Part shown: positions 17,394 to 27,001 of the stretch, one piece after another
How positions within the stretch are numbered: position 1 is the first letter of the stretch
Layout of the letters: each line of letters starts with the position of its first letter
NCBI RefSeq assembly: GCF_007830255.1
Contig: NZ_VLKG01000001.1
Coordinates: 186,001 to 250,000, forward strand
Reading direction: 5' to 3'
Length of the DNA stretch: 64,000 nt
Source of the DNA: Azomonas agilis
GTDB lineage: Bacteria; Pseudomonadota; Gammaproteobacteria; Pseudomonadales; Pseudomonadaceae
Notes under the pieces: model-generated
Told to the model about the DNA's origin: nothing
What the model saw: only the letters and a program-made list of their open reading frames with translations
Databases searched by the model: none
Program-made: the position numbers and the translations under genes

Positions 17394-18335
17394 ATGACTC
17401 CTAACTTCCACGCTGAATCTATTCGCACCCAGCTCACCGCCCTTGACCTACAGCGCCCACTGACTTCAGAGCAACAAAACTACCAAAGCTTTTATGGCTT
17501 AAACCAAGATTTACCCCCTCAAGCACACAGCCACTTGGGCGTGCTGTCCGTAGCGGAGTATCAGATAGTGACTCAAGTCTGGTGCCCTACTCAACCACGC
17601 GCCACCTTGATAGTGTTGCATGGCTACTACGACCATATGGGTTTGTATCGACATCTGGTGCGCTGGGCGCTGGCACAAGGATTTTGTGTGCTCTCTTGCG
17701 ATCTACCCGGTCATGGATTATCCAGCGGAGCCCAAGCCAGCATTCGCAGCTTTAGCGAATACCAACAGGTATTGCAGGCTCTATTGGCAGAAGCCCAGCG
17801 TTTACAACTACCTCAGCCGTGGCATCGTTTGGGGCAAAGTACAGGAGCGGCCATTCTGCTTGACTACCTGCTGCATCCTCCAGCAGAAGGCCTCCCAGCC
17901 GGACGTGATGTTTTGTTAGCGCCTTTGGTGCGTCCCTACCACTGGACGCGGGGTTATCTCAGCTATTGTCTGCTCAAGCCTTGGGTGCGCAAAATCCCCC
18001 GTAGCTTTAGCAACAACTCCAATGACGCAGACTTTTTGGCCTTTGTGAAACACCAAGACCCCCTGCAAGCTAAGATTTTACCTACGGCTTGGGTGGGCGC
18101 TTTGGCCCGCTGGATTCCCTACATCGAACAGGCTCCCAGTAGTATCCAAAGCCCTTTGATTATTCAAGGTGATCAGGATAAAACCGTGGATTGGCAACAC
18201 AACCTGCCCATACTGCAGCACAAGTTTAACCAACCCCAAATTAAGCTGTTAAAAGGCGCACGCCACCACCTCGTCGGGGAACGGGCCGATATTCGCCAGC
18301 AGGTATTCTCATCCCTCCAAGAGTGGCTGGAGTGA
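17394..18335 (+). CDS. Alpha/beta hydrolase, lysophospholipase/monoacylglycerol lipase-like
   Basis: A 313-residue serine hydrolase. The oxyanion region LIVLHGYYDHMGLYRHLVRW, the strand DLPGHGLSSG, the nucleophile elbow GQSTG and a late histidine (KGARHHLVGE) form the expected catalytic set, and QGDQDKTVDW carries the acid. The pattern is that of Hydrolase_4 (PF12146) enzymes such as PldB or monoglyceride lipases. No signal peptide is seen, so it is probably cytoplasmic. Its end is 1 bp from the convergent DUF2059 gene. Confidence 0.85.
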   Translation: MTPNFHAESIRTQLTALDLQRPLTSEQQNYQSFYGLNQDLPPQAHSHLGVLSVAEYQIVTQVWCPTQPRATLIVLHGYYDHMGLYRHLVRWALAQGFCVLSCDLPGHGLSSGAQASIRSFSEYQQVLQALLAEAQRLQLPQPWHRLGQSTGAAILLDYLLHPPAEGLPAGRDVLLAPLVRPYHWTRGYLSYCLLKPWVRKIPRSFSNNSNDADFLAFVKHQDPLQAKILPTAWVGALARWIPYIEQAPSSIQSPLIIQGDQDKTVDWQHNLPILQHKFNQPQIKLLKGARHHLVGERADIRQQVFSSLQEWLE

Positions 18336-18336
18336 C

Positions 18337-19122
18337 TTAGGGTCGAGCACTGCTAGATTGAGATAAGCGGCTGCTGTCTTGCCCTACGGCCAAGCCTGTC
18401 CGCACCGCCTGCAAGGCCGCTTGATAGTAGGCTCGGCCCTGCGGGGACTGAGCAAACATCAGATACTCATCCAGCTCCGCATCGGACAAGTCTTGATAGA
18501 TGTGCAACAACCAGTTATCCACCTCGGGCTCAAAACGGTTAAGCAAACGCTGGCGCTGGTTTTCCACCATACTTTGCGCTTGATTGCCCATCGCCAGCCC
18601 CGGCAGCATTTGCGTCAAACTATCTGCCGCGACACTGGCTAACGCCAAACTGACCTCAGCGCCCAAAGCCGTTACTGGGATGGTTTGAGCCAAGCTGCGG
18701 ATCAACAACTGTCGCGTAGAGCCCGCCTGAATCACCGGTAATCCCTGAGCATAGTATGCTAGTTGGTCAGCACTTGAAGCTCTAACCTCGGCGGCTACAA
18801 TCTTGCGTCCTAACGAAGATTGGTAGAAGGATAAAGCCGTTTGAGGACTGGGCAACTGTTGGCGCAGCGCACCCAGTGCCCGTTGATCTACGGCGGTGGC
18901 CGCAAAACGCTGATTGCTGTTAGCGACCAGCGTTTCATACACCAAGGTGGGCAAACTGCTTTGGTAGCGCTGCTGGGCTAGCTCCAGTGCCTGCCGAAAG
19001 TGGGCGCGTTGCTCAGGCCAACCGGCCGCTTGATACAAAAGTTGGTAGGTATCGGCCTTAGCCAAGGCACTAGCGCCTAAACACAAAACCCATACACCGA
19101 TAACGCTGAGTACCCTTAGCAT
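18337..19122 (-). CDS. DUF2059-like exported protein
   Basis: A 261-residue secreted or periplasmic protein. The open frame runs further upstream, but the ATG at 19122 begins a clear signal peptide (MLRVLSVIGVWVLCLGASAL, cleavage near AKA), so this start is preferred. The rest is helical. Near the C-terminus ELDEYLMFAQSPQGRAYYQA resembles the DUF2059 signature (helix followed by F..SPxG), and a similar FYQSSLGRKIVAAE segment occurs earlier. Function is unknown. Confidence 0.7.
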   Translation of the reverse strand: MLRVLSVIGVWVLCLGASALAKADTYQLLYQAAGWPEQRAHFRQALELAQQRYQSSLPTLVYETLVANSNQRFAATAVDQRALGALRQQLPSPQTALSFYQSSLGRKIVAAEVRASSADQLAYYAQGLPVIQAGSTRQLLIRSLAQTIPVTALGAEVSLALASVAADSLTQMLPGLAMGNQAQSMVENQRQRLLNRFEPEVDNWLLHIYQDLSDAELDEYLMFAQSPQGRAYYQAALQAVRTGLAVGQDSSRLSQSSSARP

Positions 19123-19168
19123 AAGGCTATTCCTGATGTGTGCTTCTAGCCTTATAGACCGGCTAGGG

Positions 19169-19879
19169 TTAAAGCCGTTCCGCTGCCCAGCGATCAATCA
19201 GTACAGGTATTTCCGCTAAGCTTTGTACCTGTGCATCGGGCGGTATCCCCTGCTGCCAAAGCTTACCCAAAGGATTAAACCAAATAGAGCGCACTCCAGC
19301 CTGACGCGCCCCCTGAATATCATCCACCGGATGATCGCCGATATGCACTGCCTCAGTAGGCTGTACGCCTGCGCGTTGCAAAGCCTCGGAGAAGGGACGC
19401 AGATCGGGCTTACCAATGCCCAACTCCTCCGCCGACAGAGCAAACTGGAAATAATCGCCCAAGCCTAAGCGATGCACATCGGCATTACCATTGGTGAGCA
19501 CGCCCAATTGATAACGGCCTTGCAGTGACTCCAACACTGGGCGTACCTCAGGGAATACCTCAACTGAATGCCGGGCCTCTAAAAACACCTGAAAGGCGCG
19601 CTCGACTATTTCATTGCGCTGGCTAGCCTCGTAACCGGCTTCACTGAAAGCGCGCTCCAGAACCTTGCGGCGTAGAGTGCTGACTCTATGACTTAATTCG
19701 GGCTGCTGACTGAGTACCTGTTGACGCAACTGAGCCAACACCTCCCGGGTAAAATCCCCGATTTGCGGTGCATGTTCAGCCAACCAGCGTTGCAGTGCCA
19801 TTTCAGCGCGGTCAATGGCCGGAGCGGCATACCAAAAGGTGTCGTCAAGATCAAAGGTAATCAGTCGGATACTACTCAT
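19169..19879 (-). CDS. yigB: HAD-family phosphatase YigB
   Basis: A 236-residue HAD hydrolase with motif [11 protein letters not shown], motif II VLTNGN, the lysine in [10 protein letters not shown] and motif [18 protein letters not shown], plus a helical cap. It matches YigB, which in E. coli dephosphorylates FMN and the riboflavin intermediate 5-amino-6-(5-phosphoribitylamino)uracil. The frame is open much further upstream, but ATG 19879 overlaps the xerC stop (ATGA) and starts the conserved [13 protein letters not shown], so it is the likely start. xerC-yigB linkage is conserved in gammaproteobacteria. Confidence 0.9.
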   Translation of the reverse strand: MSSIRLITFDLDDTFWYAAPAIDRAEMALQRWLAEHAPQIGDFTREVLAQLRQQVLSQQPELSHRVSTLRRKVLERAFSEAGYEASQRNEIVERAFQVFLEARHSVEVFPEVRPVLESLQGRYQLGVLTNGNADVHRLGLGDYFQFALSAEELGIGKPDLRPFSEALQRAGVQPTEAVHIGDHPVDDIQGARQAGVRSIWFNPLGKLWQQGIPPDAQVQSLAEIPVLIDRWAAERL

Positions 19880-20781
19880 TCGGAACTCTGCTTGCGTTTG
19901 GCACGCGGATGGGCCTGATCGTAGATTTTGGACAACTGTTGAAAGTCCAAATGGGTATAGATCTGGGTGGTGGTAATATCCGCATGGCCCAATAACTCTT
20001 GAATAGCCCGCAGATCGTGGGAGGACTCCAGCAGGTGGCTGGCAAAACTGTGCCGCAGCATATGGGGATGAACATGTTGCCCTAAGACCCGAGTGGCAAA
20101 GGCGCGGACGCGCAATTGCACGGCGCGGGGGGTGAGGCGCTTTCCGGTATGACTTACAAAAACGGCGGCATCCTGTGGCGCGGTCATTAAGCGCAATGCC
20201 AACCAACGGGTAATGGCCTCACGAGCTTGCCGACCAACGGGCACAATCCGCGCTTTATTGCCTTTGCCCTGTACCTGCACTAAGCCCTCGACCAGATCCA
20301 GCTTATCCATGTCCAACTCCACCAGCTCGGATAAGCGCAGCCCAGAGGAATAAAACAGCTCCAACATGGCATGGTCACGGCGCGCTAAAAACTCATTGGG
20401 CACCTCGGTATCCAAGAGCTGCATGGCTCGGTCGGCATCCAACACCTTGGGTAATTTGCGTAGCCCCTTAGGAGCCGCCAGACCATTCACCGGATCATGG
20501 ATGCAGCGCTCTTGAGACAATAAGTAGCGGTAAAAGCTACGCACCGCCGAAAGCAAGCGCGCCAGACTACGCCCCGATAATCCTTTGCTGTGCAGTTGGC
20601 TCACCAGTTGACGCAGATGAGGTTGAGTGACCTCTTCCCATGCTTTGAGCTTTTGACGGCGACAGTGCTCCAGCAGTTTTTCCAGATCGCGCCGATAGCC
20701 ATCTAGGGTATGTACCGACATCTGCCGCTCATAGCGCAGATAGTCTAAATAGGCCTGTAGATCGGTTTCCAGCGACGACAT
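19876..20781 (-). CDS. xerC: Site-specific tyrosine recombinase XerC
   Basis: XerC with XerD resolves chromosome dimers at dif. The 301-residue protein has a core-binding domain (1-~110) and a catalytic domain with Arg149 (SGLRLSEL), Lys173 ([12 protein letters not shown]), His240 and Arg243 ([11 protein letters not shown]), His266 (LGHADITTT) and the nucleophile Tyr275 (IYTHLDF), so the active site is complete. It lies 15 bp after the DUF484 gene and overlaps yigB by 4 bp. Confidence 0.96.
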   Translation of the reverse strand: MSSLETDLQAYLDYLRYERQMSVHTLDGYRRDLEKLLEHCRRQKLKAWEEVTQPHLRQLVSQLHSKGLSGRSLARLLSAVRSFYRYLLSQERCIHDPVNGLAAPKGLRKLPKVLDADRAMQLLDTEVPNEFLARRDHAMLELFYSSGLRLSELVELDMDKLDLVEGLVQVQGKGNKARIVPVGRQAREAITRWLALRLMTAPQDAAVFVSHTGKRLTPRAVQLRVRAFATRVLGQHVHPHMLRHSFASHLLESSHDLRAIQELLGHADITTTQIYTHLDFQQLSKIYDQAHPRAKRKQSSE

Positions 20782-20796
20782 AGGAATCTCCCGGCG

Positions 20797-21483
20797 CTAT
20801 CCAATGCATTCCAGTTGGGTCGAAAAACGCGCCAGAACCCGCTCCAACACCTCAGCGATGTGGGCTAAAAATAAAGTGCCCAAGGAGCCTTTGTAATGCT
20901 GAGGATCAGGCGTACCTATGGCTAATACCGCACGCCCACCCACCGCAATCACCGCCGCCGACCCAATATGTGGGCTATCGTCCTCAAACAAGAAGGCCAA
21001 GTCGTTGGGGCGCAGCACACCACAGATGCCTTGACGCTCCAACAATAAACCACCGATAGCGCTCAACGCCTGTTCTGCAGAAACACTACGGCCCACAGGG
21101 AGCGCGTGTTGGCTGAATAAAATCAAGCTGGTATAGGGCACGTTAAAGTCATGGCGCAAACTTTCATCCACTACACCAATGACCTCCTCCAAGCTATCTG
21201 CATCCATTAAAGCCAAGATCAGGCGGCGGGTTTTCTCGAACAAACGATCGTTGTCCCGCGCCGTCTCCAACATGCTGCCAAGGCGCTCATGCAGGTGCTC
21301 GTTGCGGTGCCGAAAGGAATACAGTTGTCGCTCAACCAAGGAGATGGCACCGCGTGGAGCGTGGGGAATGCGTAACGCCTGTAACAGCTCGTCCTGCTCC
21401 ACAAAAAAATCCGGGTGCTCCCGCAGGTAGGCGGCCACCTGTGCAGCCTCCAAAGCGGGTGCGGTTAAGCGATCCTGAGTCAT
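20797..21483 (-). CDS. DUF484 family protein
   Basis: A 228-residue GAF-like protein with the family's conserved N-terminus ([20 protein letters not shown] and [13 protein letters not shown]), a short coiled-coil (~residues 55-95) and a GAF-like domain ([16 protein letters not shown]). Its constant place between dapF and xerC in gammaproteobacteria suggests a link to recombination or cell-cycle functions, but no activity is established. It overlaps dapF by 4 bp. Confidence 0.9.
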   Translation of the reverse strand: MTQDRLTAPALEAAQVAAYLREHPDFFVEQDELLQALRIPHAPRGAISLVERQLYSFRHRNEHLHERLGSMLETARDNDRLFEKTRRLILALMDADSLEEVIGVVDESLRHDFNVPYTSLILFSQHALPVGRSVSAEQALSAIGGLLLERQGICGVLRPNDLAFLFEDDSPHIGSAAVIAVGGRAVLAIGTPDPQHYKGSLGTLFLAHIAEVLERVLARFSTQLECIG

Positions 21484-22310
21484 AAGCGAGTCTGCCCTTC
21501 AAATACGCGCACGGCAGGGCCGGTCATAAATACCGACTGACCGGGCCCCGCCCATTCAATATGTAAACTGCCCCCCGGCAAATCAATCTGTACCGGAGAG
21601 TCCATCCACCCCTGACGAATCGCCGCCACCGCTGCTGCACAGGCTCCTGTACCACAGGCTTGAGTTTCCCCAGCCCCACGCTCCCAGACTCTTAAACGGG
21701 CTCTGTGCCGATCCAACACCTGCAAAAAGCCCACGTTGACCCGCTGCGGAAAACGCGGATGATTTTCTACCAAAGGCCCGAGGTGATGCACAGGCGCGGT
21801 CTGGATATCCTCAACAGCCAATACCGCGTGGGGATTACCCATAGAAATGGCGGCCAGCTCAAGGCTCTGTGCCTCAACCTCTAGGCTATAGCTAATAGCT
21901 TCCACTTCAGCCTTGAAGGGAATCTGTGCTGGTTGAAAGCGCGGCGGGCCCATATCCACACAGACTTGCCCATCGCGGCGCACGTTTAATTCAATGATGC
22001 CGCTGCGGGTTTCCACCCGAATACAGCGCTTGGTGGTCAAACGCTTGTCCAGCACAAAGCGCGCAAAACAGCGGGCTCCGTTGCCACATTGCTCCACCTC
22101 GGAACCATCGGCGTTAAAAATCCGGTAGCGAAAATCCACGTCTGGACGAGTCGGTGGCTCCACCAGCAGCAATTGATCAAAACCAATGCCAGTATGCCGA
22201 TTACCCCAGCAACGCGCATGCTTAGGTTGGATATAAGCCTCTTGGGTGACTAAGTCGATCACCATGAAGTCATTACCCAATCCGTGCATTTTAGTAAAAC
22301 GCAACAGCAT
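21480..22310 (-). CDS. dapF: Diaminopimelate epimerase
   Basis: DapF converts LL- to meso-diaminopimelate, needed for peptidoglycan and lysine. The 276-residue protein has both catalytic cysteines, Cys75 in EQCGNGARC and Cys219 in [12 protein letters not shown], the N-terminal [11 protein letters not shown] motif and GNPHAVL. It begins 6 bp after lysA, the next enzyme in the pathway, and overlaps the DUF484 gene by 4 bp. Confidence 0.98.
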   Translation of the reverse strand: MLLRFTKMHGLGNDFMVIDLVTQEAYIQPKHARCWGNRHTGIGFDQLLLVEPPTRPDVDFRYRIFNADGSEVEQCGNGARCFARFVLDKRLTTKRCIRVETRSGIIELNVRRDGQVCVDMGPPRFQPAQIPFKAEVEAISYSLEVEAQSLELAAISMGNPHAVLAVEDIQTAPVHHLGPLVENHPRFPQRVNVGFLQVLDRHRARLRVWERGAGETQACGTGACAAAVAAIRQGWMDSPVQIDLPGGSLHIEWAGPGQSVFMTGPAVRVFEGQTRL

Positions 22311-22316
22311 CTTGGC

Positions 22317-23570
22317 TTACCCCTCCTGTGGTAAACAGGCTTCGCTGGCATACAACTCTTCCAGCGACTCACGGCGGCGCACCAAATGCATCTGATCTCC
22401 GTCCACCATCACCTCAGCGGCACGGCCTCGGGTGTTGTAGTTAGAGCTCATTACAAAACCATAGGCTCCGGCTGAACGCACGGCCAGCAAATCCCCTTCT
22501 GCCAGAACCAGAGCGCGGTCTTTAGCTAAGAAGTCGCCGGTTTCACAGATGGGGCCAACAATGTCGTAGTGGCGGGCCTCTCCTGTGCGCGGTTGTACCG
22601 GAACCAAATCCATCCATGACTGATAGAGGGCTGGACGAATCAAGTCATTCATCGCCGCATCCACGATGGCAAAGTCTTTGTGCTCGGTGTGTTTGAGGTA
22701 CTCAACCCGCGTCAGCAGCACACCTGCGTTAGCCACAATAGAGCGCCCCGGCTCGACAATCAGCGCCAAATCCCGACCGACTAAGCGCTGTTGCACCGCC
22801 TGAATGTACTCTTGGGGCGTAGGTGGTTGCTCATCACGGTAGCGAACCCCCAAGCCACCACCCAAATCTAAATGATGGAGTTTGATGCCTGCTGCTGCTA
22901 GCCGATCAATCAGCAGCAGCAAACGCTCTAAAGCATCCAAGAAAGGCTCTAGGCTGGTAAGTTGCGAACCAATATGGCAATCCACCCCCAAAATATTTAA
23001 GTTGGGTAGCTCAGCCGCACGCCGATACACCTGTTCAGCGTGGTCAATATCAATGCCAAACTTGTTTTCTTTCAGGCCGGTGGAGATGTAGGGATGGGTT
23101 TGGGCATCCACATCGGGATTTACCCGCAGGGAAATAGGCGCTTGAACTCCTAACTCAGCCGCCACTTGTTGTAGGCGTTCCAGCTCTTCAGTGGACTCCA
23201 CATTGAAGCAATGCACACCCACTTCTAGAGCGCGGCGCATGTCACTGCGGCTTTTACCGACACCTGAAAACACCACTTTGGCAGGATCTCCGCCAGCGGC
23301 CAACACACGCTCCAACTCGCCCCGAGATACGATGTCAAAACCTGCGCCCAAACGCGACAGCAGATTGAGGACTCCTAGGTTAGAGTTAGCCTTGACCGCA
23401 AAGCACACCAGATGCGGCGCGCCCTTAAAGGCTTCGTCGTAGGCACGATAGCTGGCTTCAATATGGGCCCGCGAGTAAACATAGGTGGGAGTTCCGAAGC
23501 GCTCAGCAACATCATTTAGCGCCACTTGCTCAGCCCATAATTGAGCATCACGATAAATAAAGGTATCCAT
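22317..23570 (-). CDS. lysA: Diaminopimelate decarboxylase
   Basis: LysA is the PLP enzyme that makes lysine from meso-diaminopimelate. The 417-residue protein shows the PLP lysine Lys60 in CFAVKANSN, HIGSQL, the phosphate-binding GGGLGVRY, EPGRSIVANAG and the substrate/cross-subunit motif GPICETGDFLAKDR. It follows lptM after 9 bp and precedes dapF, the lptM-lysA-dapF order typical of gammaproteobacteria. Confidence 0.98.
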   Translation of the reverse strand: MDTFIYRDAQLWAEQVALNDVAERFGTPTYVYSRAHIEASYRAYDEAFKGAPHLVCFAVKANSNLGVLNLLSRLGAGFDIVSRGELERVLAAGGDPAKVVFSGVGKSRSDMRRALEVGVHCFNVESTEELERLQQVAAELGVQAPISLRVNPDVDAQTHPYISTGLKENKFGIDIDHAEQVYRRAAELPNLNILGVDCHIGSQLTSLEPFLDALERLLLLIDRLAAAGIKLHHLDLGGGLGVRYRDEQPPTPQEYIQAVQQRLVGRDLALIVEPGRSIVANAGVLLTRVEYLKHTEHKDFAIVDAAMNDLIRPALYQSWMDLVPVQPRTGEARHYDIVGPICETGDFLAKDRALVLAEGDLLAVRSAGAYGFVMSSNYNTRGRAAEVMVDGDQMHLVRRRESLEELYASEACLPQEG

Positions 23571-23579
23571 GAATGTCCC

Positions 23580-23717
23580 TTACAGCTCGAAGCGGTCTTT
23601 GGAGCGGCCTTTGGCCTCTTCACTGTCTGGCAAATACAGTGGCCCTTTTTGACCACAAGCAGCCAAGGCGCTGGTCAGTACCAGCAAAGCCATTAGGGAA
23701 AGCAGCAAACGCTTCAT
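23580..23717 (-). CDS. lptM: LPS assembly-associated lipoprotein LptM (YifL)
   Basis: A 45-residue lipoprotein. The signal peptide [20 protein letters not shown] ends in a lipobox with cysteine 21 followed by GQKGPLYLP, the sequence characteristic of LptM/YifL, which in E. coli assists maturation of the LptDE translocon in the outer membrane. It stands directly upstream of lysA, the usual position. The first 20 residues are followed by a short charged tail ending in DRFEL. Confidence 0.92.
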   Translation of the reverse strand: MKRLLLSLMALLVLTSALAACGQKGPLYLPDSEEAKGRSKDRFEL

Positions 23718-23915
23718 GGAAACACCTTTCATCAACGAATGAGCGGAGTATAACGGTCGCCCGATAGCTTGCCTACGCAGCCTATCAGCGCATGGATACC
23801 GAATTTGAGTTTACGGATATCTACAATCCAGCATGGACGATCTGCATGGTTACAGGTATTATCTCGCCCCGCTGCAGACTGAGGCTTTAAACCCAGCATA
23901 CTGCCGATCCAATAC

Positions 23916-23992
23916 GCACTCGTAGCTCAGCTGGATAGAGTACTGCCCTCCGAAGGCAGGGGTCGTGGGTTCGAATCCCGCCGAGTGCGCCA
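23916..23992 (+). tRNA. tRNA-Arg (anticodon CCG)
   Basis: A 77-nt cloverleaf: acceptor GCACTCG pairs with CGAGTGC (23982-23988), discriminator G and encoded CCA; the D arm has AGCTCAGCTGGATAGAGTA; the anticodon stem CTGCC/GGCAG encloses CTCCGAA, so the anticodon is CCG (23950-23952) reading CGG; the T arm is GTGGGTTCGAATCCCGC-like. Its 3' end is the probable integration target of the element that follows. Confidence 0.97.
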
Positions 23993-24036
23993 AGTTACTG
24001 CTTTTACCAGTCTATAGCAGTCTACAAATTCCCCAC

Positions 24037-24062
24037 AAAAGCCCGCCCCATGCGGGCTTTGT
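24037..24062 (+). terminator. Terminator after tRNA-Arg
   Basis: A 6-bp GC-rich stem (GCCCGC/GCGGGC) with loop CCCAT, flanked by As and followed by TTTGTTGT, lies 48 bp after the tRNA and should end its transcript. Confidence 0.75.
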
Positions 24063-24107
24063 TGTCTCTGGCTATCTATCCTTATCTCTCCCTATACTTG
24101 ACCACCC

Positions 24108-24125
24108 TGTATACAGGCGTGTACA
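24108..24125. repeat. Left copy of an 18-bp repeat near island ends
   Basis: TGTATACAGGCGTGTACA matches TGTACACTGGCGTGTATA at 33690-33707 in 15 of 18 positions, same orientation. One copy lies between the tRNA and the integrase gene and the other near the opposite end of the element, as expected of recombinase or excisionase binding sites near attL and attR. The 5' half is itself a palindrome (TGTATACA). Confidence 0.5.
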
Positions 24126-24158
24126 TCGTAAGAAAATTAGAACCAAGGGTGTACATGG

Positions 24159-25397
24159 GTGAAACGCAGCGACATCAAACGCCGACCTTTGGCAGACAGC
24201 ACCTTAGCTAACCTAGAGCCTGAAAATGCCTCCTATAGGGAGCTAGACAGCAACGGGCTATACATACGAGTCAACCCCAATGGCCAGAAGTCATGGAACT
24301 TTCGGTATAAGAAAGCTGATGGCAAATGGTCATGGCTTGGCCTAGGCAAATACCCTCAAGTAAGTGGAGCGCTGGCCAGAAAAAAAGCAGCTGAGTTACA
24401 GGCCGATATGGCAGATGGGAATAACCCTCTTACCAGCAAGCAATCCCGCCAAGCGGCTGAACTCAAAGCAACCGGCAATACGTTTGAGTCTCTAACCAGA
24501 GAATGGATTGATCTGCGACTATCTGGCTGGGCACCCAGTACAGCTAAACGCACTATAGGGGCACTTGAGCTGCATGTCCTACCTGTAATTGGAAAGCGCT
24601 TGTATACAGAGATAGCCCCAATCGAATGGATGCAACTGCTCAAAAGCATGGAACAGAAAGGCATCATTGAGCAAATGGGACGGGTACGCCGCTCTTGTAA
24701 AGAGATCTACGACCTAGCGCGTGTTACTGGACGGGCCACACACAATCCCTTAGAAGGTCTTAGCCGTTTCCTGAGCAGTAAACCAGCCGAAAACTACGCC
24801 CATGTAAGCAATAAAGAACTACCTGCGCTCCTGCGGGCTATTGCCGCCTATCCTCATGCCCACGATATACGTCTTGGGCTACAACTCTTAATGCTTACCG
24901 GAGTCCGCCCCAGCGAACTACGCGAAGCACTATGGGCTGAATTCGATCTAAAAGAAGGTTTATGGTCTATTCCAGCCACACGTATGAAGAAACGCCGCCC
25001 CCACACAGTCCCACTCTCTCACCAAGCACTCAAAGCACTGAAGCAGCTGCATGTATTAACAGGGGCTTATCCCCTACTGTTTCCAGGACGGAATAGCAGA
25101 ACTCAAGCCCGCAGCAATATGGCCTTCAATATGGCCCTGAGACGACTGGGGTACGCCGGACGGCAAACCGCACACGGATTCAGACACATTGCCTCCACTA
25201 CGCTACGTGAACATGGATTCCCCAAAGAGCATGTAGAGGCCCAACTGTCCCATGTTGAAGAAGGAGTAGCCGGTGTCTATAACAAAGCTATCTATCTGGA
25301 GCAACGCCGTACCATGATGCAATGGTACGCCGACCACTTGGACAAGCTGGCCACTGGCAATGTAGTACAGGGGGACTTCCAACAAAGAATTGGATAG
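24159..25397 (+). CDS. P4-family tyrosine integrase
   Basis: A 412-residue phage/island integrase. The N-terminal DUF4102-type domain (ELDSNGLYIRVNPNGQKSWN, WLGLGKYPQVSGALARKKAA) is typical of P4-like integrases that insert into tRNA 3' ends. The catalytic domain has Arg in LTGVRPSELREA, the HGFRHIASTTL box and the C-terminal tyrosine in GVYNKAIYLEQRRTMMQ. Translation probably starts at GTG 24159 (VKRSDIKRRP). It reads away from the tRNA, 166 bp downstream, the standard arrangement for tRNA-integrated islands. Confidence 0.94.
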   Translation: MKRSDIKRRPLADSTLANLEPENASYRELDSNGLYIRVNPNGQKSWNFRYKKADGKWSWLGLGKYPQVSGALARKKAAELQADMADGNNPLTSKQSRQAAELKATGNTFESLTREWIDLRLSGWAPSTAKRTIGALELHVLPVIGKRLYTEIAPIEWMQLLKSMEQKGIIEQMGRVRRSCKEIYDLARVTGRATHNPLEGLSRFLSSKPAENYAHVSNKELPALLRAIAAYPHAHDIRLGLQLLMLTGVRPSELREALWAEFDLKEGLWSIPATRMKKRRPHTVPLSHQALKALKQLHVLTGAYPLLFPGRNSRTQARSNMAFNMALRRLGYAGRQTAHGFRHIASTTLREHGFPKEHVEAQLSHVEEGVAGVYNKAIYLEQRRTMMQWYADHLDKLATGNVVQGDFQQRIG

Positions 25398-25889
25398 GCA
25401 GGGGGAGGTCAAAACTTCAGGAACTCATTACCAGAGAAACCACCCGTTCCCTCATTCGTAGATTTTTCTCCCTTTAACGGATTTGGTTAAAACTCGTTAA
25501 TTTTGTTAAAGGGTTGTTGTGCAACAAACACCGAACTCCCCTAAAAACTGGTGTTCCGGGTGTTCCATGTGTTCCAACATAGCTACAGCCCTAGATCCAT
25601 GCGGCTTTCAGCTTTGGAACACTTTGGTGTTCCGGCCAGAATACTGGTGTTCCAGAGCATTTAAGGTGTTCCACCTAAAAAACTTAACTTATTGATTAAC
25701 AAGTAAATTGCATTTTTACGATTGTAAGCACGGTCAATTTTGACCCTGCAAAACACACCTAAAAACACCGACTAAAACAGGGTTTTTGGTGGAACACAGG
25801 AGCCAGCCAGCCGACGAAAAAGCCCCTGCTTTTACCTGTTGGCAACGGGATTTCGCGCAGAAGCGGGCTTGAGTCTTGGGCACGGGAAA
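25398..25889. other. Non-coding region holding the left inverted repeat
   Basis: 492 bases without a supported gene. The region holds the left copy of the long inverted repeat (25525-25697), an AT-rich stretch and, at 25788-25797, one more GGTGGAACAC motif. Such density of repeated short motifs suggests protein-binding DNA, for example a replication origin. Confidence 0.6.
25525..25697. repeat. Left long inverted repeat with GTGTTCC motifs
   Basis: 173 bp that reappear in reverse complement at 33136-33407 with only scattered differences (for example the start CAAACACCGAACTCCCCTAA and the end AAAAACTTAACTTATTGATT are identical). It contains seven GTGTTCC/GGAACAC motifs, three of them in tandem at 9-bp spacing (25551-25577). 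The two copies enclose the replication and capsid genes. Confidence 0.85.
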
Positions 25890-26639
25890 ATGAGAAAAAC
25901 GAGTTTGGTCGAAATTCTTGGAAGTGAGTATCCAAGAAATGAGTATGAGTTACGCTTTTTTGTAAATGAAATAGAGCTATTTAGATCCCAAAAGAATGAA
26001 GCGCACTTCAAATTAACCACTAAAAAGGATTTAGAAAACAATATTCCAAGTATTAGATTTCGGGCATTTTGCATAGACCTTTGCCAAAAAAGCCATGTTC
26101 CACACCTTGAACTTATCCTCAAAGAAGCATTGAACAGATATTTGGCTTGGACACGCACACCATTTAAACAAGTAGAAACCTTAAATGACGCTTGGAATAC
26201 TCTTTCAGACTTCGACTATCCGCGAGACGAATTTGGGCTAGCTTTAGCTGATGCTCTAATTGAGGTGATGATCTTACAGTCCCCCAAATGGGGAGCCGTC
26301 GACTCTGTATGCACAATGAAATTGGCCTATCGCCTAAATCAAATTGCCAATATGTCTAATAACCCCTCTGAAGTTTTAAGAAATTTCAGGCAAAAATCTG
26401 GGGCAAAAGGAGGTAATGAAACAGGGAAAAATACAAGAAAAGAATTTTATGAAGCTGCGAAAAATACCTGCAATATTGCACGGCGCTTGGCAAAAGGGGA
26501 AAAACTTTCCAATTCGGCATTGGTGAACTTATTGGTTGAGTATACCGAAAAAACAAAGCCAACCATTCGGAGCCATCTTAGAACGGAAGGTTTATATCCA
26601 TCTGCGAAAAAAAGACTGTCGAAAAGAAAACCAAGCTAG
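25890..26639 (+). CDS. Hypothetical protein of the island
   Basis: A 249-residue soluble protein that I do not recognise. The chosen ATG follows GGGA; the frame is open further upstream to a TTG at 25839, but that would lengthen the protein into the repeat-flanking region. It is lysine- and asparagine-rich and its DNA is more AT-rich than the following genes. The C-terminal third is very basic (KNTRKEFYEAAKNTCNIARR, YPSAKKRLSKRKPS), so nucleic-acid binding is possible. A position just upstream of an AlpA-like gene suggests a replication or regulatory accessory role. Confidence 0.6.
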   Translation: MRKTSLVEILGSEYPRNEYELRFFVNEIELFRSQKNEAHFKLTTKKDLENNIPSIRFRAFCIDLCQKSHVPHLELILKEALNRYLAWTRTPFKQVETLNDAWNTLSDFDYPRDEFGLALADALIEVMILQSPKWGAVDSVCTMKLAYRLNQIANMSNNPSEVLRNFRQKSGAKGGNETGKNTRKEFYEAAKNTCNIARRLAKGEKLSNSALVNLLVEYTEKTKPTIRSHLRTEGLYPSAKKRLSKRKPS

Positions 26640-26655
26640 GCTGGCTTTCTTTTTA
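26631..26655 (+). terminator. Weak intrinsic terminator
   Basis: A short stem around the stop codon (CCAAGC/GCTGG) followed by CTTTCTTTTT could end the upstream transcript. Confidence 0.4.
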
Positions 26656-26699
26656 AAACTTAGCCTATTCCTTGTCTCAACCAATACAGGGAAATAGCT

Positions 26700-26966
26700 A
26701 TGACGCACGATCTACCCGAAAACGCCGAAAATACCCCCGTATTCGACCCTACAGCCGTCCTAATTCGCATAGACGAAGTGTCGTCCATCGTGGGGTTGGC
26801 CCGTCCTACCATCTATAAGATGCTGAAAGACCCAAATGTGGGCTTTCCTTTGCCGGTCAAACTCAGTGACAGCACGGCACGGGGCGCGCCAGTGGCATGG
26901 GTATTGGCTGAGGTTCAAGACTGGGTACGCGCCCGCATCGCCAGCCGAAATAAGGTGGCCGCCTAA
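26700..26966 (+). CDS. AlpA-family DNA-binding regulator
   Basis: An 88-residue helix-turn-helix protein of the AlpA/excisionase type. Residues ~23-45 (IRIDEVSSIVGLARPTIYKM) form the winged-helix-like HTH, followed by FPLPVKLSDSTARGAPVAW and the final helix VLAEVQDWVRARIASR, as in AlpA. Such regulators of P4-like satellites and PICIs activate integrase/excision or early genes. It is probably the element's main switch. An alternative role as an excisionase is possible because the two families share this fold. Confidence 0.85.
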   Translation: MTHDLPENAENTPVFDPTAVLIRIDEVSSIVGLARPTIYKMLKDPNVGFPLPVKLSDSTARGAPVAWVLAEVQDWVRARIASRNKVAA

Positions 26967-26975
26967 AACGCAAAA

Positions 26976-27001
26976 CGCCTATGGGCAGCCACCCATAGGC
27001 G
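26976..27001 (+). terminator. Strong stem-loop after alpA
   Basis: CGCCTATGGG and CCCATAGGCG pair perfectly (10 bp) around loop CAGCCA, 10 bp after the AlpA-like stop. There is no T-run, so it may be a factor-dependent terminator or an mRNA-stabilising structure. Confidence 0.55.

Noticed and set aside
19880-20206. Upstream extension of YigB inside xerC
   Set aside because: The added residues are an out-of-frame reading of xerC; the ATGA overlap and conserved N-terminus fix the start at 19879.
23792-23893. Short 33-codon frame between lptM and tRNA-Arg, where cyaY is often found
   Set aside because: The product does not resemble frataxin and no ribosome site is present.
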